The notes beneath the pieces are model-generated. The model was not told where the DNA came from. It made no database searches and saw nothing but the letters and a program-made list of their open reading frames with translations. Shown piece after piece: positions 12,814 to 25,254 of a stretch of DNA of 64,000 nt. The stretch spans positions 1,798,001 to 1,862,000 of the forward strand of contig JAJKFH010000052.1 in NCBI GenBank assembly GCA_023333565.1, read 5' to 3'. Position numbers and translations under genes: made by a program. Origin of the DNA: Puffinus mauretanicus. Taxonomy: Eukaryota; Chordata; Aves; Procellariiformes; Procellariidae. Position 1 is the stretch's first letter, and each line of letters starts with the position of its first letter.

Positions 12814-13874
12814 TTATAAGGTGGCTTGGCAGTCTGGGATGCGGTAGCTTACTAAGTAACTTTTTCCCCTCTGATTACAAGGGATGTGTGAATAAAGTAG
12901 AGCAGTATTGATTCACACCAATCTATGCATCGACTGTGTGGGAGCCACTTGCAATTCCCAGCAGCACCAGAAAGCTTTGCAACAGGGAGAAATATGACCA
13001 GGCAAGTTGAGAAAATAAATTAAACTAGTGTCAACTTTTCTTGTTTCTTCCCTCATTATTAATGGATGGAATGGGGCTTGTTTATCAAGGAGAGGAAAAA
13101 TTAATTGACACGTGCTTTAATGTTATTATGCCTGGCTTGTCTGGTCACATTTCTTCATTTTTAATTTTTTTTACTTTTTGAAAGGCATTTTATTACAGTT
13201 TACAGGACCAGCTGCCAAAACTATTGGTATAAACAAGAAAGCAGGTGCATAAATAATGCCACAGCAGGACTGGACCTTTCTCTGTTTCAAAGCTTAAGTA
13301 ACTTAAATACGGGGAGAAGAGGCGAGGCATGAAGCGAACACAAATGAGCAGATCAGGTACTGAGACCTAACACAAAAGGGGAATGCAGCCTGAACTAATA
13401 TTTCCTCATTATAATGCTGTGCGCTGCAGCGGGTGTCAGGCTGGGTATTCCCATCCGTCAGCACAGCCGTTCGTCGGGCAGCGCCCGCGCCGGGGGCCGG
13501 TGGGACCGCAGACCCCCAGGGACCCAGGGCCATGCTCGCACCGTGCCGGCTGGGTTGGGAGGCTGGAGCAGGACGGTGCCACGGGAGCACGCTACACGTG
13601 TCAGAGGAGACTGATCCTGCATTAACGAGAGCACCAGCAGGCGACTGTCGGGTTATTCTTGCTTAGCAGCAGGAGTGAGATTTAAGCAGAGCCTGCATCG
13701 CTTATTGGTATGATGTGGACCATGTAAATCTCTCCCCTTCTCCTTTCTGTGCTCTTGTCTCCTGCCCTTGGTCTTTGGGATTATTGTGCAGGCACAAAAG
13801 AGCCTTGGTGATTACTTACTTCCCAGAAGCCGTTAAGGAGCTCTCTGGTGCTTTGGCGTGCTATAAATGCAGTA

Positions 13875-14078
13875 AGAGGCAGTCCCAGCTGCAAAGACCC
13901 TTCAGTCCAACCAGACAATACAGACACAGCTTGGGTGAAGAGGAGCACTGCAGATGCAGATGAGATGAAGCGACTTGCTCCACATCGTCGGGTGATCCCG
14001 AGACAGCCTGGGAGTTGAAACAGGCTCCTCTGGCTCTCGTTCCAGTGCCTTCATCCACCAGAGCACCTTTCCTGGTGG
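13875..14078 (+). repeat. Decayed ancient interspersed repeat (L3/CR1- or MIR-like tail)
   Basis: The segment reads as a diverged copy of a well-known amniote repeat: 'aggcagtcccagctgcaaagacccttcagtccaaccagacaatacagacacag', a central gap, then 'gatgaagcgacttgctccacat', '..gggagttgaaacaggctc' and 'gttccagtgccttcatccacca'. These blocks correspond in order to the consensus cagtccctgc.ccaaag, acagacaa.gg, gaagtgacttgcccaaggtcac, gaa.agaaccca and ccagtgctctaaccacta. It contributes the spurious open frames seen here on both strands. Confidence 0.6.
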
Positions 14079-15289
14079 CTGAAGAGCCTCCTCACAGAGC
14101 AGCAGTGCCCACGCGGTAGGCGGTGGTGCGTGTGCCTCGGGTGAAGGTGTTTTGGGCTGAGGTGCGGGGCTGCGAGCTGGCGATGGAGGTGCCGGCACCC
14201 GTGGCACTGCCCTGGCTGCAGTGGGTGGTGGGCACCCCGCTGCGGCAGGGTCTCGGTTTGCCCGTCAGAGCCCGCCGGGGGCTAACCCCAGCATTAGCCT
14301 AGGTTTAACCTTTCTGGCATAGGATGCAATCACCTTGTTTTCCTTGTTTTTATGCACACACGGGCTTGAAAGAGTGAGACCTTTAACCTGGTAAGCTGCT
14401 TTTGTGTAATTCTGCTGACGAGTGACGTCCTCTGGGTGTGCAAACGCAGCTGCAATACATATCGCTGTACACACAGATAAAATCCAGGCTGTGGAAAAGT
14501 TGCTGCCAACTAGCAAGAGAAGGTAGATATATTTCATGGCAATGGTGTCGTCATCTCAGCTATATTTTACTGAGGTTGACATAAAACCTCTCAAGTGACG
14601 ACAAAGGTGTGAAATATAGTTGGTTCGAGTGTGAAAAAACCGAAATGCAGAACACAGGAGCACTGACTGGTATCTTCACTATGGTTTCTTAATATTTTTT
14701 ATGGCTTCTGCTGATTTTTTTTAAATTATTTTAATCTTTTAATGGTTTCAGTCACTTCCTCTGACCAGTGTTTCTCTTACTTCTGGAATACTGTGGCAGA
14801 AAGTGCTGCAGCTGAGCTCTGCTTTGCTGCACGGAGCCATCCACCCACAGGCCTGGGCAGCTTTCTTAGCTGAGCAAGGCTCTGGATCAAAGGCGGCTTT
14901 TCGGTGCGACAAAGGAGTGTCGGAGGATGCGTCCTGTGCCGTCGGACGTCAGGCCTCTGGGCTGGCATCTGCAGGCTCATTGGAGATGTTTCCAGGGGAA
15001 CTCAGGGTAATTTAGATACTTGAGACTATCTTGCCTTGCACTAAGAAATACATTTTTCCAGATTTTCCCTCCCCTGTGAATAATACACTTGTATCTGTTT
15101 CCTAGTGAAAAAATCTCCTTTTGTGAGTCACTGTTAAAAAAGCACCGTTCTGCCAGCCAGCCGCCCCGAAAGGGAGCTGGTCTGCAGGGGCACTGGGTAC
15201 CTTCAGCTTGCTGTACTTCAGCTGAAGGCAGCTGCGTCCTCTGGTAATTGACCCCCAAACATTTTAGCTTCTAATTAGCAGATGCAGAA

Positions 15290-16215
15290 AGTCCCGGCGC
15301 GTAGAATAAGCCACCTGAAGAAGTGGCCTCCTGTTCCGTGCCCCCCACGTCTGACTGGAGGTGGGCGCAGTCCCTCAGCTGGACCCGGCCGGAGCGGACC
15401 GCCTGCCCGCTGGGCCGTCAGCGCCGCCGGAGCACCCCCGGCAGTGGGGGATGCGGGAAGCGAGCCGTCCCCTTCCCGAAACCTGCTGCTGGGGGAGGCA
15501 GCAAGGTCAGACCGGAGGGGACCTCCCCGGCGCCTGCCCGGGTGGCAACCTCTGCTGTCCTCCTCAAGAGCCTGCCAGCCCCAGCCTTCAGCCCCATCCC
15601 TCCGAAATGAGGCTTTGGCAGCTCCACGTCTTCGTGGGCAGCATGAATGGAAGCCGCAAAGCAGCTGTGGAGATCAAACAGGGAGGTTCGCCAGATGTCC
15701 CGAGTGTCTCCGTGTTGACGTGCACGTGGGGAGGTAGGAAGGAAGGTGATTTGGGGGTGGTGGGGCCACTTCTCTGAAAAGCCCGGCCCCTCTCGGACGC
15801 AGGAGGGCTGCCGGGCTGGGGGGAGCGGGTGAACGCGGCAAAGAGCAGAGCTGCCTCCGCGGGAGCTGCGGCTCCTGAGGCCCTTTGGCGTCGGGAGGAA
15901 GAGGGACCCCGAGCAGAGGCAGCACTCGCCGCCCCGTGCCGACGGGCCGCCCGCACGCCAACTGCGAGGACGGGTTCACGTTGAATTGCTGGGCCTTCCT
16001 ACACAGAACTGCAAAGCAGCTTTTCCGCTGGCTAGCCCCCTCCATCTCCGTCCTTTGCCCAGATGGTTCCTGGCAATTAGCCGGAGCCCCGCACACGTGC
16101 GGACGCCTGCGCTTCCCACAAGCGGAGCAAACCCTCTCCCTCTCAGGCGCAGGCTTGCTCCCAGCCGCCGGGACGCGGGGAGATCTCGCGCATCGTTCCG
16201 GTGGCTGTCAGTGCC
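15290..16215. other. Intronic CpG-rich segment
   Basis: About 0.9 kb with high G+C and frequent CpG, in contrast to AT-rich sequence on both sides. Open frames on both strands overlap through the segment, as expected where stop codons are rare. It could be an intragenic CpG island (enhancer or alternative promoter), but no TATA box, initiator or recognisable first exon was seen. CpG statistics were judged by eye. Confidence 0.45.
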
Positions 16216-16359
16216 CATTAACCAGCGGATGAATAGAGTGAAATGGCTCCTTTTTCTGAGCAGATGCTAAAGGAGGGTTTTTTCACCTGAAGGTCGTGAA
16301 TACATGTCTCGGCTTCCTTTAGTGATCGCGCTTGGCTCAGAGCCTCTCGTTTGGGGGCA

Positions 16360-17020
16360 TCTGTTTGCCTCTTATTTTATTTTTTCCCTCTTCTTTGTCT
16401 TTTCTTTTACAGAAAAGATTATTCAAATGAATATTCAGTTTTATTCATTTGAATAAAAAACCCAACCGCTTTACTCTGTTAAATGCTTATCTCTTAAATA
16501 GAGCTTGTTAGCTTCCAATAATAGCTTCATTCAGAAGGATGCGGTATAATTTCATTTTAAAATGTGTGCTCCTTGACAACCGGAATCCTATTTATGTCAC
16601 CATTTTAAACAGCCTTCTTTGTTTTGTGTTAATCTTTTTCATACACTTTCCGAGAACCGTTTTTTTGTTGACTCTTAGTACCTCTCAGAAGAAATAATTG
16701 TCTATTTAGTCCAGGAAGGTTTCTGAGAGTTTTGGTAATTTAAAAATGAGCATGTATTCATTATGCTAACTAATAAGGCATGCATGGAGTAATATTTTTT
16801 TGTGTGTGCAATTACTAAAAGTTGGAATCTGATATTCAGAAAGTGAAACAAAAAAAGGACCCATTACCCGTCACTTTTATGAAGTTTTTAATTCTGGGGC
16901 ATATGATCTCTTGGGGATTGTTCATTTAAGGAGCGATAGCATCTCTTGAATAGCATCCTATGGATTTTAAATGCCTGTATGCGTGCAGATTAAAATCCTC
17001 TGGTTGCTTCCCAATGAGTT
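16360..17020. other. AT-rich repeat-free block with a perfect hairpin
   Basis: About 650 nt of AT-rich, complex sequence, starting abruptly after the CpG-rich segment. It contains a 15-bp perfect inverted repeat (16419-16433 with 16442-16456, 8-nt loop), whose arms TTATTCAAATGAATA resemble POU-domain octamer-type sites. There are no long open frames. It is a good candidate for a conserved enhancer-like element, but conservation was not tested. Confidence 0.4.
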
Positions 17021-19439
17021 AAAGATGTCGGTAATCGTAAAGGTAAAACATCGTGAGCCTTCAGCTACAGATCAAGAGCCCTGCGTGGGCTGCGAGCCCC
17101 CCGCCCGCTGGAGCTGCCTGCCCTGCCCGTCTGCGGCTCCGGAGAGGCAGGAGTAAAAGATGGTGCTGGGTTTTCTTACAGACCCAGTCACGTCTGTCTG
17201 TTCTTGCCAAGCCAGCTAGACTGGCCTGTGCGAAGTGGCATAGATCTTTTAAAAACCTGCAAATGAGTGTTGACACCTATGGATTGTTATTTTATTCTTG
17301 TTATAAAATCTGTAAATGCAGAAAGCTGGGTGGCTATCTGATTTAATCAGACAAATAATTTCTTGATAAACCTGTGTTTAAGCCATATGGAGTGGGAATG
17401 AGAATGGGAAACGTCTTTCCAAGTCCAAATGTGTAATGACTGCAGTGGGCTTTCTTGCGGTGTTATGCATATTAAGGCTAATATCCTCTAAATTCCCTTT
17501 CTCTCCTCCATCCTGGCAGTGAGACCTGACAAAAGTTGAAAGAGAAATCCTCAACTGCAGTACTTGCTAATGAGTTACTAATGATGAAGATGTTGCTGGT
17601 GCTCAAACAATTAATGACTTGTAGACCCGGACTGGCCGTCTCGTTGCGCTGGGCAAAGCTGGTCCCCAGCGGCACGCTGCTCCAGCTCCGGTAATTGCCC
17701 GACGCAGCGTGCTCCGGGATTCCTGGGATACCGTATTCAGCCAGTTAACCACAAAAATTTTAGTTTTAACTACAGGTCTGTTTAAGGTGGATTTAAATGG
17801 AGTAATTTAGAAGGCAAATGAAAGACTTGAGTTAAGTAAAATACTTCAAGCTGCTACATGCTTTAAGTGCAAAGTAAAATAGTGTTCTGAGCACTGGGTT
17901 TGAGTGTGATGTGCTGTCGGATGATGTGTTATGCCTTGGAGGAGATCTAGAAACTGATTCTGGTGTTTTTCCCCCAAAGAAGAGGGTCCAAAAAAAGGCA
18001 GACCGTTGCTATGTGTACTGTGCTTTCCCAAACAAGCCGGCTGGGAGCTGCTTGGACCTCGCCTCGGCCAGTGCGGGAGCCAGCAAACGCACTTTACAGC
18101 TTCAAATATTGTAGCCTGCAAAATGTATCTTGTACCTGCAGGTTGCCAAAACCTGTATAGTTTTAGTATCTTCTGCTGTGTCCCATCAAAGCAAATCTAG
18201 CCTGTGTTTAAAATGAAGAAGTATTGCTTTGGGACCCCAGCGCAGAAACTGCCTGCTGCTGGGCGCTTGCTGGGAGCAGGTTGGGGGTGGCACTTGGGAG
18301 CAGCAGGACATGGCCACGGCGCTCACTGCTGCTGGAGGGGGAGCAGGCCCCGCACTGGAAGGTGCTAATTGCAGATGGGAAGTGTCAGTAGCAAAATGGG
18401 TTTGCGATGACGCTTCACCGCTGTATTCCCAAAGAGCCGGGGGTTGGGATGGGCAGTGCGGGATGGACGGGCACATGGCCGATGGCAGATGGGAGCCGGC
18501 TCCTTCGGCGTCAGCAAAGACAAAACTGCTTTGCCGCCGTGCATGGCTGAGCGGAGGGGTGCTCACTGGGCAAAACTATAAATGGAGAATAACGCCGGGC
18601 AGCGTTTGTTTCCCCTCCCTCTTCCTTCCCCCGTCGCCCCAGCCAGGGGATGGGGATGCCCCAGCTCCGGCTCCTTTGGCTCACAGCCTGGTGCGATGGA
18701 GACGTCGCGTGCCATTTCACCAGCGTTGAGTCCAGCAGAATTTTCAGTGCAGTTTGGGGGTTGAAGTTCATCCTGTTGTTACATTTTTAAGATTTCATTA
18801 GCTTAATTTGTGTCGATGTTGACTCATCAAGCCTTTGCCAGAAATGTAACACGGTAGATTGTTTTTTGTTTGTTAGCTTGATTCTTTTTTTTCTTTAAGG
18901 AATGAGCAGGGAACATGACTGGGTATAGCTGTGGTGGGCTGCCAGATTTCCTTAGTGTGGCGTGTGTGCAGCCGTGTGGCCCCAGCAGAGCAAATACAGT
19001 GTACAGCTGCGGGCAGGCAGCAGGCATCAAACGACCCTAAAGCAGCCCAAATCCACGGCTCCTTTGAAGCAGCAGTGGCGAAGAGAGGAATGATTAGATC
19101 AGAGGCCTTAGACGTAATGGTTTCTTGGAGGCCTCAGGATGTCCTGATGAGGTATTAAAGGAAGTAATTCAGGAAGAAAGGGACAAATATCCACCTCCGG
19201 AGCCCGGCTGACCCGCGGGGCCGGCTGCATCCGCACGGGACGGAGCTGCGGTGGCTGCGGCTGCGGCACCGGCCCCGGCACGCAGCAGCGGGGACATTTG
19301 GTGTTTGCTCAAAGCGAATGGAAACACAAAGTGCTGTTGCATGTTTAGGGAAGCATTGGTATTTTTTTCCTCGCCAGGGGTAGCAAGGGGTAAATGAGGA
19401 ATCATCCTCTGTCTTCCTGGATTTTTATTTTTTTGGGTC

Positions 19440-19800
19440 ATGTAATGAGTCAGCTCTAATGGAGAAGTCCCATGGAATTAAACAAGAGATAAAATCAATA
19501 TGGTTCCATAGAAATATAATTGGGTTTTGTAGAGATTGCTCTTAAAAACCTATAAGGTGTAAAAGAAAATACAGCCTTATCGTAGTTTCTGAGCCATCAT
19601 GTAACCAGGGTGTAACTATCCATTAAATTCTGCAGGATGGATCAAAAAATCCATAAGGAGGTTTTAATTCTCCATTAAATCCCATGGAAGAGCTGGAACA
19701 GAACCATATTAATTTTCCCCGAGACAATGCTTCTTCCCGCCATTAGTCTGTAATAAGTTCAGCAACAGCTCCATAGACAGCAGGTGTATTTACACGTGCG
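19440..19800. other. AT-rich block immediately upstream of the RRM2 exon
   Basis: Complex AT-rich sequence in the last 500 nt before the exon. TCCATTAAAT occurs twice (19619-19628, 19671-19680), and CCATGGAA also recurs within it. Intronic sequence next to regulated exons is often conserved, and this block has that look. No function can be assigned from sequence alone. Confidence 0.35.
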
Positions 19801-19920
19801 TAGTTTTATGAAAGTTTTCCAAAGTCCCAATGGCTAAGTAATGCTTTATTAAAATGAAATCTGTTTAATTTAACTAATATTTTCCTTTTCCCCTCCCCTT
19901 TTTGTTTCTTTATTAAACAG

Positions 19921-20003
19921 GATTTGGCTTCGTAACTTTTGAAAATGAAGACGTGGTGGAAAAAGTCTGTGAAATTCATTTCCACGAAATCAATAATAAA
20001 ATG
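19921..20003 (+). CDS. MSI2: Musashi-2 exon: RRM2, RNP1 to last beta strand
   Basis: The exon is 83 nt. It starts in phase 1 (its first two bases, ga, complete a Gly codon begun in the upstream exon) and ends in phase 0. It encodes (G)[16 protein letters not shown] followed by [18 protein letters not shown] is the RNP1 core of RRM2, and its aromatic residues stack on RNA bases. [15 protein letters not shown] is the second helix and following loop, and NNKM starts the fourth strand. The acceptor follows a 30-nt pyrimidine tract and reads ttaaacag|ga. The donor is atg|gtaagt, close to consensus. The residues match the vertebrate Musashi family exactly in spacing. The MSI2 assignment comes from the downstream exons. 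No frameshift or stop interrupts it. Confidence 0.96.
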
Positions 20004-22340
20004 GTAAGTTGTTTCTGTTCCGCAGCGCATGTCGGTGGCAGCGAGCTCTCACCCATTGTGCCGCGCCTGGGTGGTGACCCTTTGGGACTACCTTCTCCGT
20101 GAGGTTAACTGGGTGCTGGGCACACCGTGCCTGGCGGAGGTGTCATGGGGACAGGCTGCTGAGCCTTGACCGTGGCTTGCTTGGCCCCTGCTCCTGCCCC
20201 GCTGCCGCCAGGACGGGTGTCTGTCCCCGCCACGAGCACCGGCGTTGTCTGCGGGCTCAGGCAGCCGCCCCAGCGCAGGTGTTGGTGTGGAAGCCAAAGG
20301 GCTGAAGATGGCGTGAGTCACCCTGCTCAGCTTCTTGACCAGCCTTGGAGAAGCCCTCCTTCTCCCCCCTGCCCTTGGGAAGAGCCGCGGCCGCCGCTGA
20401 GCGGCTGCGTGAGGGGTTTTCAGGAGGAAGGTGGACTGGGGGAGCTGTTACAGACCGTGTGCTCCCAAAATAGCTGTTCTGGTCGAGCTCCCGAGTCCTG
20501 ATGCTGCTCTGACGTTGCTGCTGCCTGCTGGACCGTGTCCCCTGGGAAGTCGTGGCTCTCTGCCACCGAGCCGCAATCGCTTTCCACCCAGGCCCAACCT
20601 AGGAGCCAGGCTGGGGTGAAGTTTCTCCTAAGTGACAGTCAGGTCCCAGGTTGCAGGTTGCCCTGTCAGTAGAGCCACTGAGTCAGATGAAAAAGGGCAT
20701 TTGTATTTCAACTGATGCAGTAACTTTGATATTTTCAGCTAAAATATTCTTTTTCCCTTTGTCAAAACATCCTTTGCTTCTCAAATGTGTATCCAGATAT
20801 GCATTGTATATTGGTCTGATATGTGTTCACAGACTTTAAATTCAATAATAGAGCTTTTAGTGTGGATAAGATCAAAGCAATCTCCTTGGCATATGCTGGA
20901 GGCCTGATTCAATATTTGACTTGCTAATTTTTCCCAGGGCACTGAAATAATATTCTTCATATTGTTCCTCGCTGCAATATGCATCTGAAATAAAAGTAAG
21001 GGTCCCCTTGGCAAACTGAGTGGTGGGATGGCAGGGCAGGGCTGGGGCAGTTCCCCTTGCCCAGCGGGAAGCCTCTCGCTCCATCTCTGATGGGTGCCGC
21101 GGGCTTTGCCTCTGCCCTGTCCAGGCATCTCGCTGCCTCCCCAGCCGCCTCCTGCCTCTGGGGTTTCCTGCCTGCCACCAGCGATACCTCGCCCGCGACG
21201 CTTGTGGCTTGTGGGGAGGCTCATTCCCCTCTATAGTTACTAAATGCTGATTAATCTGCCTTAAAACAAAACAAAAAGAACAAGCCCCAACCACTCCACC
21301 CCAGCATCCAGACGACAGACCCAGTGACAAATCAGAAATGCTTGGAATGTCAATTTAGGTAAGACTTGTCGGGTGGGGGGGAAGAGCTACAGTGCCACAC
21401 TCCAGGATTTTCCTACCGCTTCGTCGCGGGTGGGTGCGTGTCATGTCACACTCCGGAGGTCTAGTTATTTCACACAACAGGTTTTTCTCTGGAGCAAGGC
21501 TCAGCCGTCGCCTGATGCAGGTCAGCACTGCCCAGTGTTGCCCTGGTGAGGGGCTGGATGTTGGCTGGAAGGAGCAGCAGGGTGGTGGTGTGTCCCAGCA
21601 AAACCAGCACCAGCAGCAGGGAAGGGCGCATTATTTGATGCTTCCTAGTGGGATCGGCACTCCTGCGCTGTAAAAATCTTACCCAGCTGTTTGCAGACCC
21701 CTGCGAGGGGAGGAGTGGTGGGAGAGTTGTTGGGAGGATTTCTTCCCACATGAAAGGCTGCACGGGAAGGTAACAGCAGTGCAGGGAACATGGAGGATGG
21801 GACAGGGCAAAAATGCTTGAGGAACATCACAAAGAGCAAAAGAAACAGTGTAGGCTGTTGGTGTTTTGTTGTTGCAGATAATTAAAAGATATTTTTCCCA
21901 GCTCTCTGTGCCTGCGTGGTGCACGATCCAGGTGCCACGATGCTTTGAGCATTCTCTTCTTGTCACTTCTTCTACAGCACTAATTTTAAAAGCAGCCCAC
22001 GAGGGAGGAGATGAGACATGATCCTGTCTTGGGACTGACTCATCGTATTGCTGATGTGTCTGCAGATTAATTACCAAACCCGTGCAGGGGCAGGAGAGCT
22101 TGTGCGCGCATGTGTGACAGTGAGCTGGTGCAGATGGCCGGAGGTGACACACAGCTGGCTGGGGGTCAGAGTTAGGCGCAGACCTATTTTCCGCAGCACC
22201 CTCGGGGACTGACCACTCGGGCTTCGCTTTTTAACATGTCCCCCTCTAGCGTTGAGCTGCGAAGGGGACGGGTTCTTGGAGCCCCAGCTCGAGGCGATGG
22301 GGTTTGCAGCCGCGTGGTGAGCTGGGACAGGGGCGCCCCG

Positions 22341-22364
22341 TCCCCATCCCTGTCCCCATCCCCA
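22341..22364. repeat. Short tandem repeat, 12-nt unit
   Basis: Two adjacent units, tccccatccctg and tccccatcccca, lie within a C-rich stretch. Confidence 0.7.
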
Positions 22365-22980
22365 GGCTGCTCGGCTGGGGCATCCGCAGCTCCGCAGGCA
22401 CCGACTCACCCCGAGCTCGCTCTTTCTCATCTCCTGAATGCTGTCATTTCCCAAAACGCGGGGGCAAGCAAAGGGTAGCAGGGCTGCTGTTGTTCACGAG
22501 CCTATTTCTAGCCTCCTGTCTCCCTGGCAGGCTATTTTTAGCCCACCCATTCTGCTTCTGTTGCCATCCGTAATGCTTAGAATGTCAAATGTAATATTAA
22601 ACAAGCAGTGTGAAAGCGAAAAGAAAATGCCAGTGAGGTATTTAATAAATGAAACTTGGAATTTACGTGGGAGGCCAAAGATGCTCTCCCAACATTGTGG
22701 GGGGGAACAAATAAAACCCAAACAAGCTATCCCCAGAATATTGTTCCTCTGACAGGAGCAGCCTGCTTTGCAAAGAGAAACCTGGTGTTCTAAGGGGGTG
22801 CAAAAGTAGCTGGAAAAGAAACGTGATGGAGTAATTTATTTTCCTTTAGATCCCACTAAAAGAGTCGTTCACATCACAGGTACGGTGGGACAAGCACCAG
22901 CAAGCGGTCAAAAATGTTAGCTCTTTTAAAATAGGCTTTGACGCTGCGTAGCACCTGTGGCTGTTGCTCTCTGTCATGGT

Positions 22981-23017
22981 GGGATTTTGTGGGTTTTGTG
23001 GGTTTTTTGGTTTTTTT
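22981..23017. repeat. G/T-only low-complexity tract
   Basis: Tandem-like units ttttgtggg repeated about twice, then T runs. It is almost purely G and T on the + strand. Confidence 0.7.
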
Positions 23018-25238
23018 AATGTATCAGCACTCTTCAGGCTTCTCTCCGGACTGGCAGCCTTCGCTGTGTGGTGATGTTTTAGACATGTATATCATACACC
23101 ACGTGCCTTTGGGTTTTCATCCAAATACTTTGTAGTCTAAGGCACCTCCATCCCTGGAAAGACTAAACTGTGCACTTCATGCAGAAGGCAGGAGGGCGCA
23201 CGAGACCACCAGTGTCCCAGGTCCCTGCAGTGACCGGGAGGGAAGGAAACACAACGTGCAGCCAACAAACCACCTCCAACCTTGCACAGACGTTTTGAGA
23301 AGCCACTGGGTCCTTTGCCCAGGAGGTCAGCCCTCAGATGTGGTGTTGGGCCTCGTGCATGATCCTGCTGCTTCTCCAGTTGGTGTCTTACTGGTGGCGG
23401 TGATGGGTTTGCTGGCTGCGTTGGGAGGAGATACGTGGAGCATAGTGCAGGGGTGATGCATGTCATGCTGCTCGGCTGTTTACAGGCACGACCCGGGGCT
23501 GCAGGCGTTTGGGGTGTTGTAGGTAGCTAGTTCTGGAGCAGATGTCTTTGGGGAGGCTTGACCAGACGACCCCGCCATCTCTGCACATGAAGCACCTGGG
23601 TCAGGGAGTGGCTGTAGGGCTGAAAATGAGATGTGGCCTTGGCTTGCCCAGAAGGCATGTCAAGGGACAAAGGGGAAAGTTATAGGACATGAGAGATTTT
23701 CTTGTGGGCAAGTGCTTAGTCTGGGTCCAGAAATCACCCTTCTTCCCTGTGAGGAAACAGTTGTAGTGCTGTGGGCATGTTTTGATGCTTTTGTCCCAAA
23801 TCTGCAAAGCACACAAGCTCATCACACCTTGCCACTCCCTCACCCTTCCCAGCCCTCCATGGGGGCATTAACCCTCGCTTTACACTCAAAGCAAGTAACC
23901 AGAGAGTTAAGAAACAACCTCCACTGGCCAGAAATTAAATGCGGCAGCTCCAGTTCGAGGACCCTACTGCAATCCCTGGGAAACTCTTTGGAGTTGGGGT
24001 TGTCCCTTCATTTGACATATCTGTAGGACCTACCAAAAGGGAGCTGTCATTGTGAATTGGGCATACGGGCACCGAGGCTAAAAGTGTGCCTGGCTCTGGG
24101 GAGTCTGGTTGTCAGCAAGTCACGGGAGAGCATCGCTGCTCGTTGTTTCCTACTGTAAGATCACGGCCAGCTGGTAGCGCGGGAGCCTGACACGCGGCTG
24201 GTCGGTGTGGCAGAGCATATATGGGCACCGCTGTGAACTGTCGTGCAAAGAGGCCGACGGTCATGGCGGCAGGTTCTCTGCAGAGGGCTCATGGCAGGAG
24301 TGAGGGCGACAGGACCCCGTGCAGGGCGGTGCTGGGCAGGCAGGTACGCAAGGTGTCACTGACAGCAGCGGTGCTAGGGAGAGGCTTTCCAAACTCCATC
24401 CGCCAGCTGAAGGACACTGCAGACCACTTGCAGGTTGGATGCGTTCCTGTAGTGTTGTCTTCAATGTGCTTTACATTAAGTACCTCAGGAGCTGTACAGT
24501 GACGCTGCCCTTGCCAGGTTCTCCAAGGGTGGCTGGGTTCTCCAGCCCGCACAGGACAAGAAGGAGCTGCCCAGCGCCGGGTGTTCTTAGGTGTTTTGGG
24601 GACAAACCGAGTTGATGAATCGCAAGGAACCCTGGCAGACCCCTCTGCTCTGCCGTAGCTGCCGACTTCTCCTCTTACGGTCTGAGGACATGCTGAGCAG
24701 CTTCTGACCCCGTTGTCCCCACCCCACCTTTGTCAATGATCTAATGTGTTTTTTTAAAATACGCTTATAACCTTCTGTTGCCTGGTGTAGCCCTGCCTTT
24801 GCGGCAGGACTGGGCAAATACGTATTTCTCTGTTGGAGGAGCGATAGTTTTGGCTTGCGGTGGCACAAATGACATGGTGTCCCCAAGGTAATCGAATCTC
24901 AATTAACTGTGAATCGCACGTTGCTGGCAAGACAGAGTTGCCTTGTCTTTGGGTGGTAAAATGGTTTTTTGTGCATTGTGAATATGTGCGCATTCTGCTT
25001 TCCTCAAAATAGCCCTGGTTTCCCTGGAAAGCTGTTAGCCGTGGTTTTTGAGACATCCTGGTGCTGAGAGCTGACAGCCTGGGTTGTTGCGTGGGGTATA
25101 AGAGGCTTTTCACTCCCCATCTGATCCGTCCTGGGTTCTAGTGCGTTTGACTGCTCGGCTTGACCCAAGAGTACCCCAGTGTAAAGTTAATTCTCCAAAC
25201 TAGACTAAACAAAAATAGTGAATTTTAGTTTCCCTGCC

Positions 25239-25254
25239 TTTTTTTTTTTTTTTT
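25239..25254. repeat. Poly-T run (16)
   Basis: Sixteen consecutive T. It may be the A-tail of a minus-strand retroposed sequence, but nothing recognisable lies next to it. Confidence 0.85.

Larger units (their letters stand above)
1..19920 (+). other. MSI2: Intron upstream of the RRM2 exon (3' part)
   Basis: No coding exon could be supported here. I looked for the preceding Musashi exon, which should encode the first half of RRM2 and end in a phase-1 G after ...NRHR, and did not find it, so this intron is at least 19.9 kb long. The 3' end has a long pyrimidine tract (about 19881-19912) and ends in ttaaacag. Open frames in this stretch overlap on both strands, mostly in GC-rich segments, and show no recognisable domain. 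Content worth separating (AT-rich blocks, a CpG-rich segment, two decayed repeats, simple repeats) is listed individually. The rest is unremarkable mixed-composition intron. Confidence 0.9.

Noticed and set aside
1..19920. Exon encoding the first half of RRM2 (KKIFVGGLS ... NRHRG)
   Set aside because: Looked for because it must precede the 19921 exon. No matching coding sequence was found on the + strand, so it lies upstream of the window.
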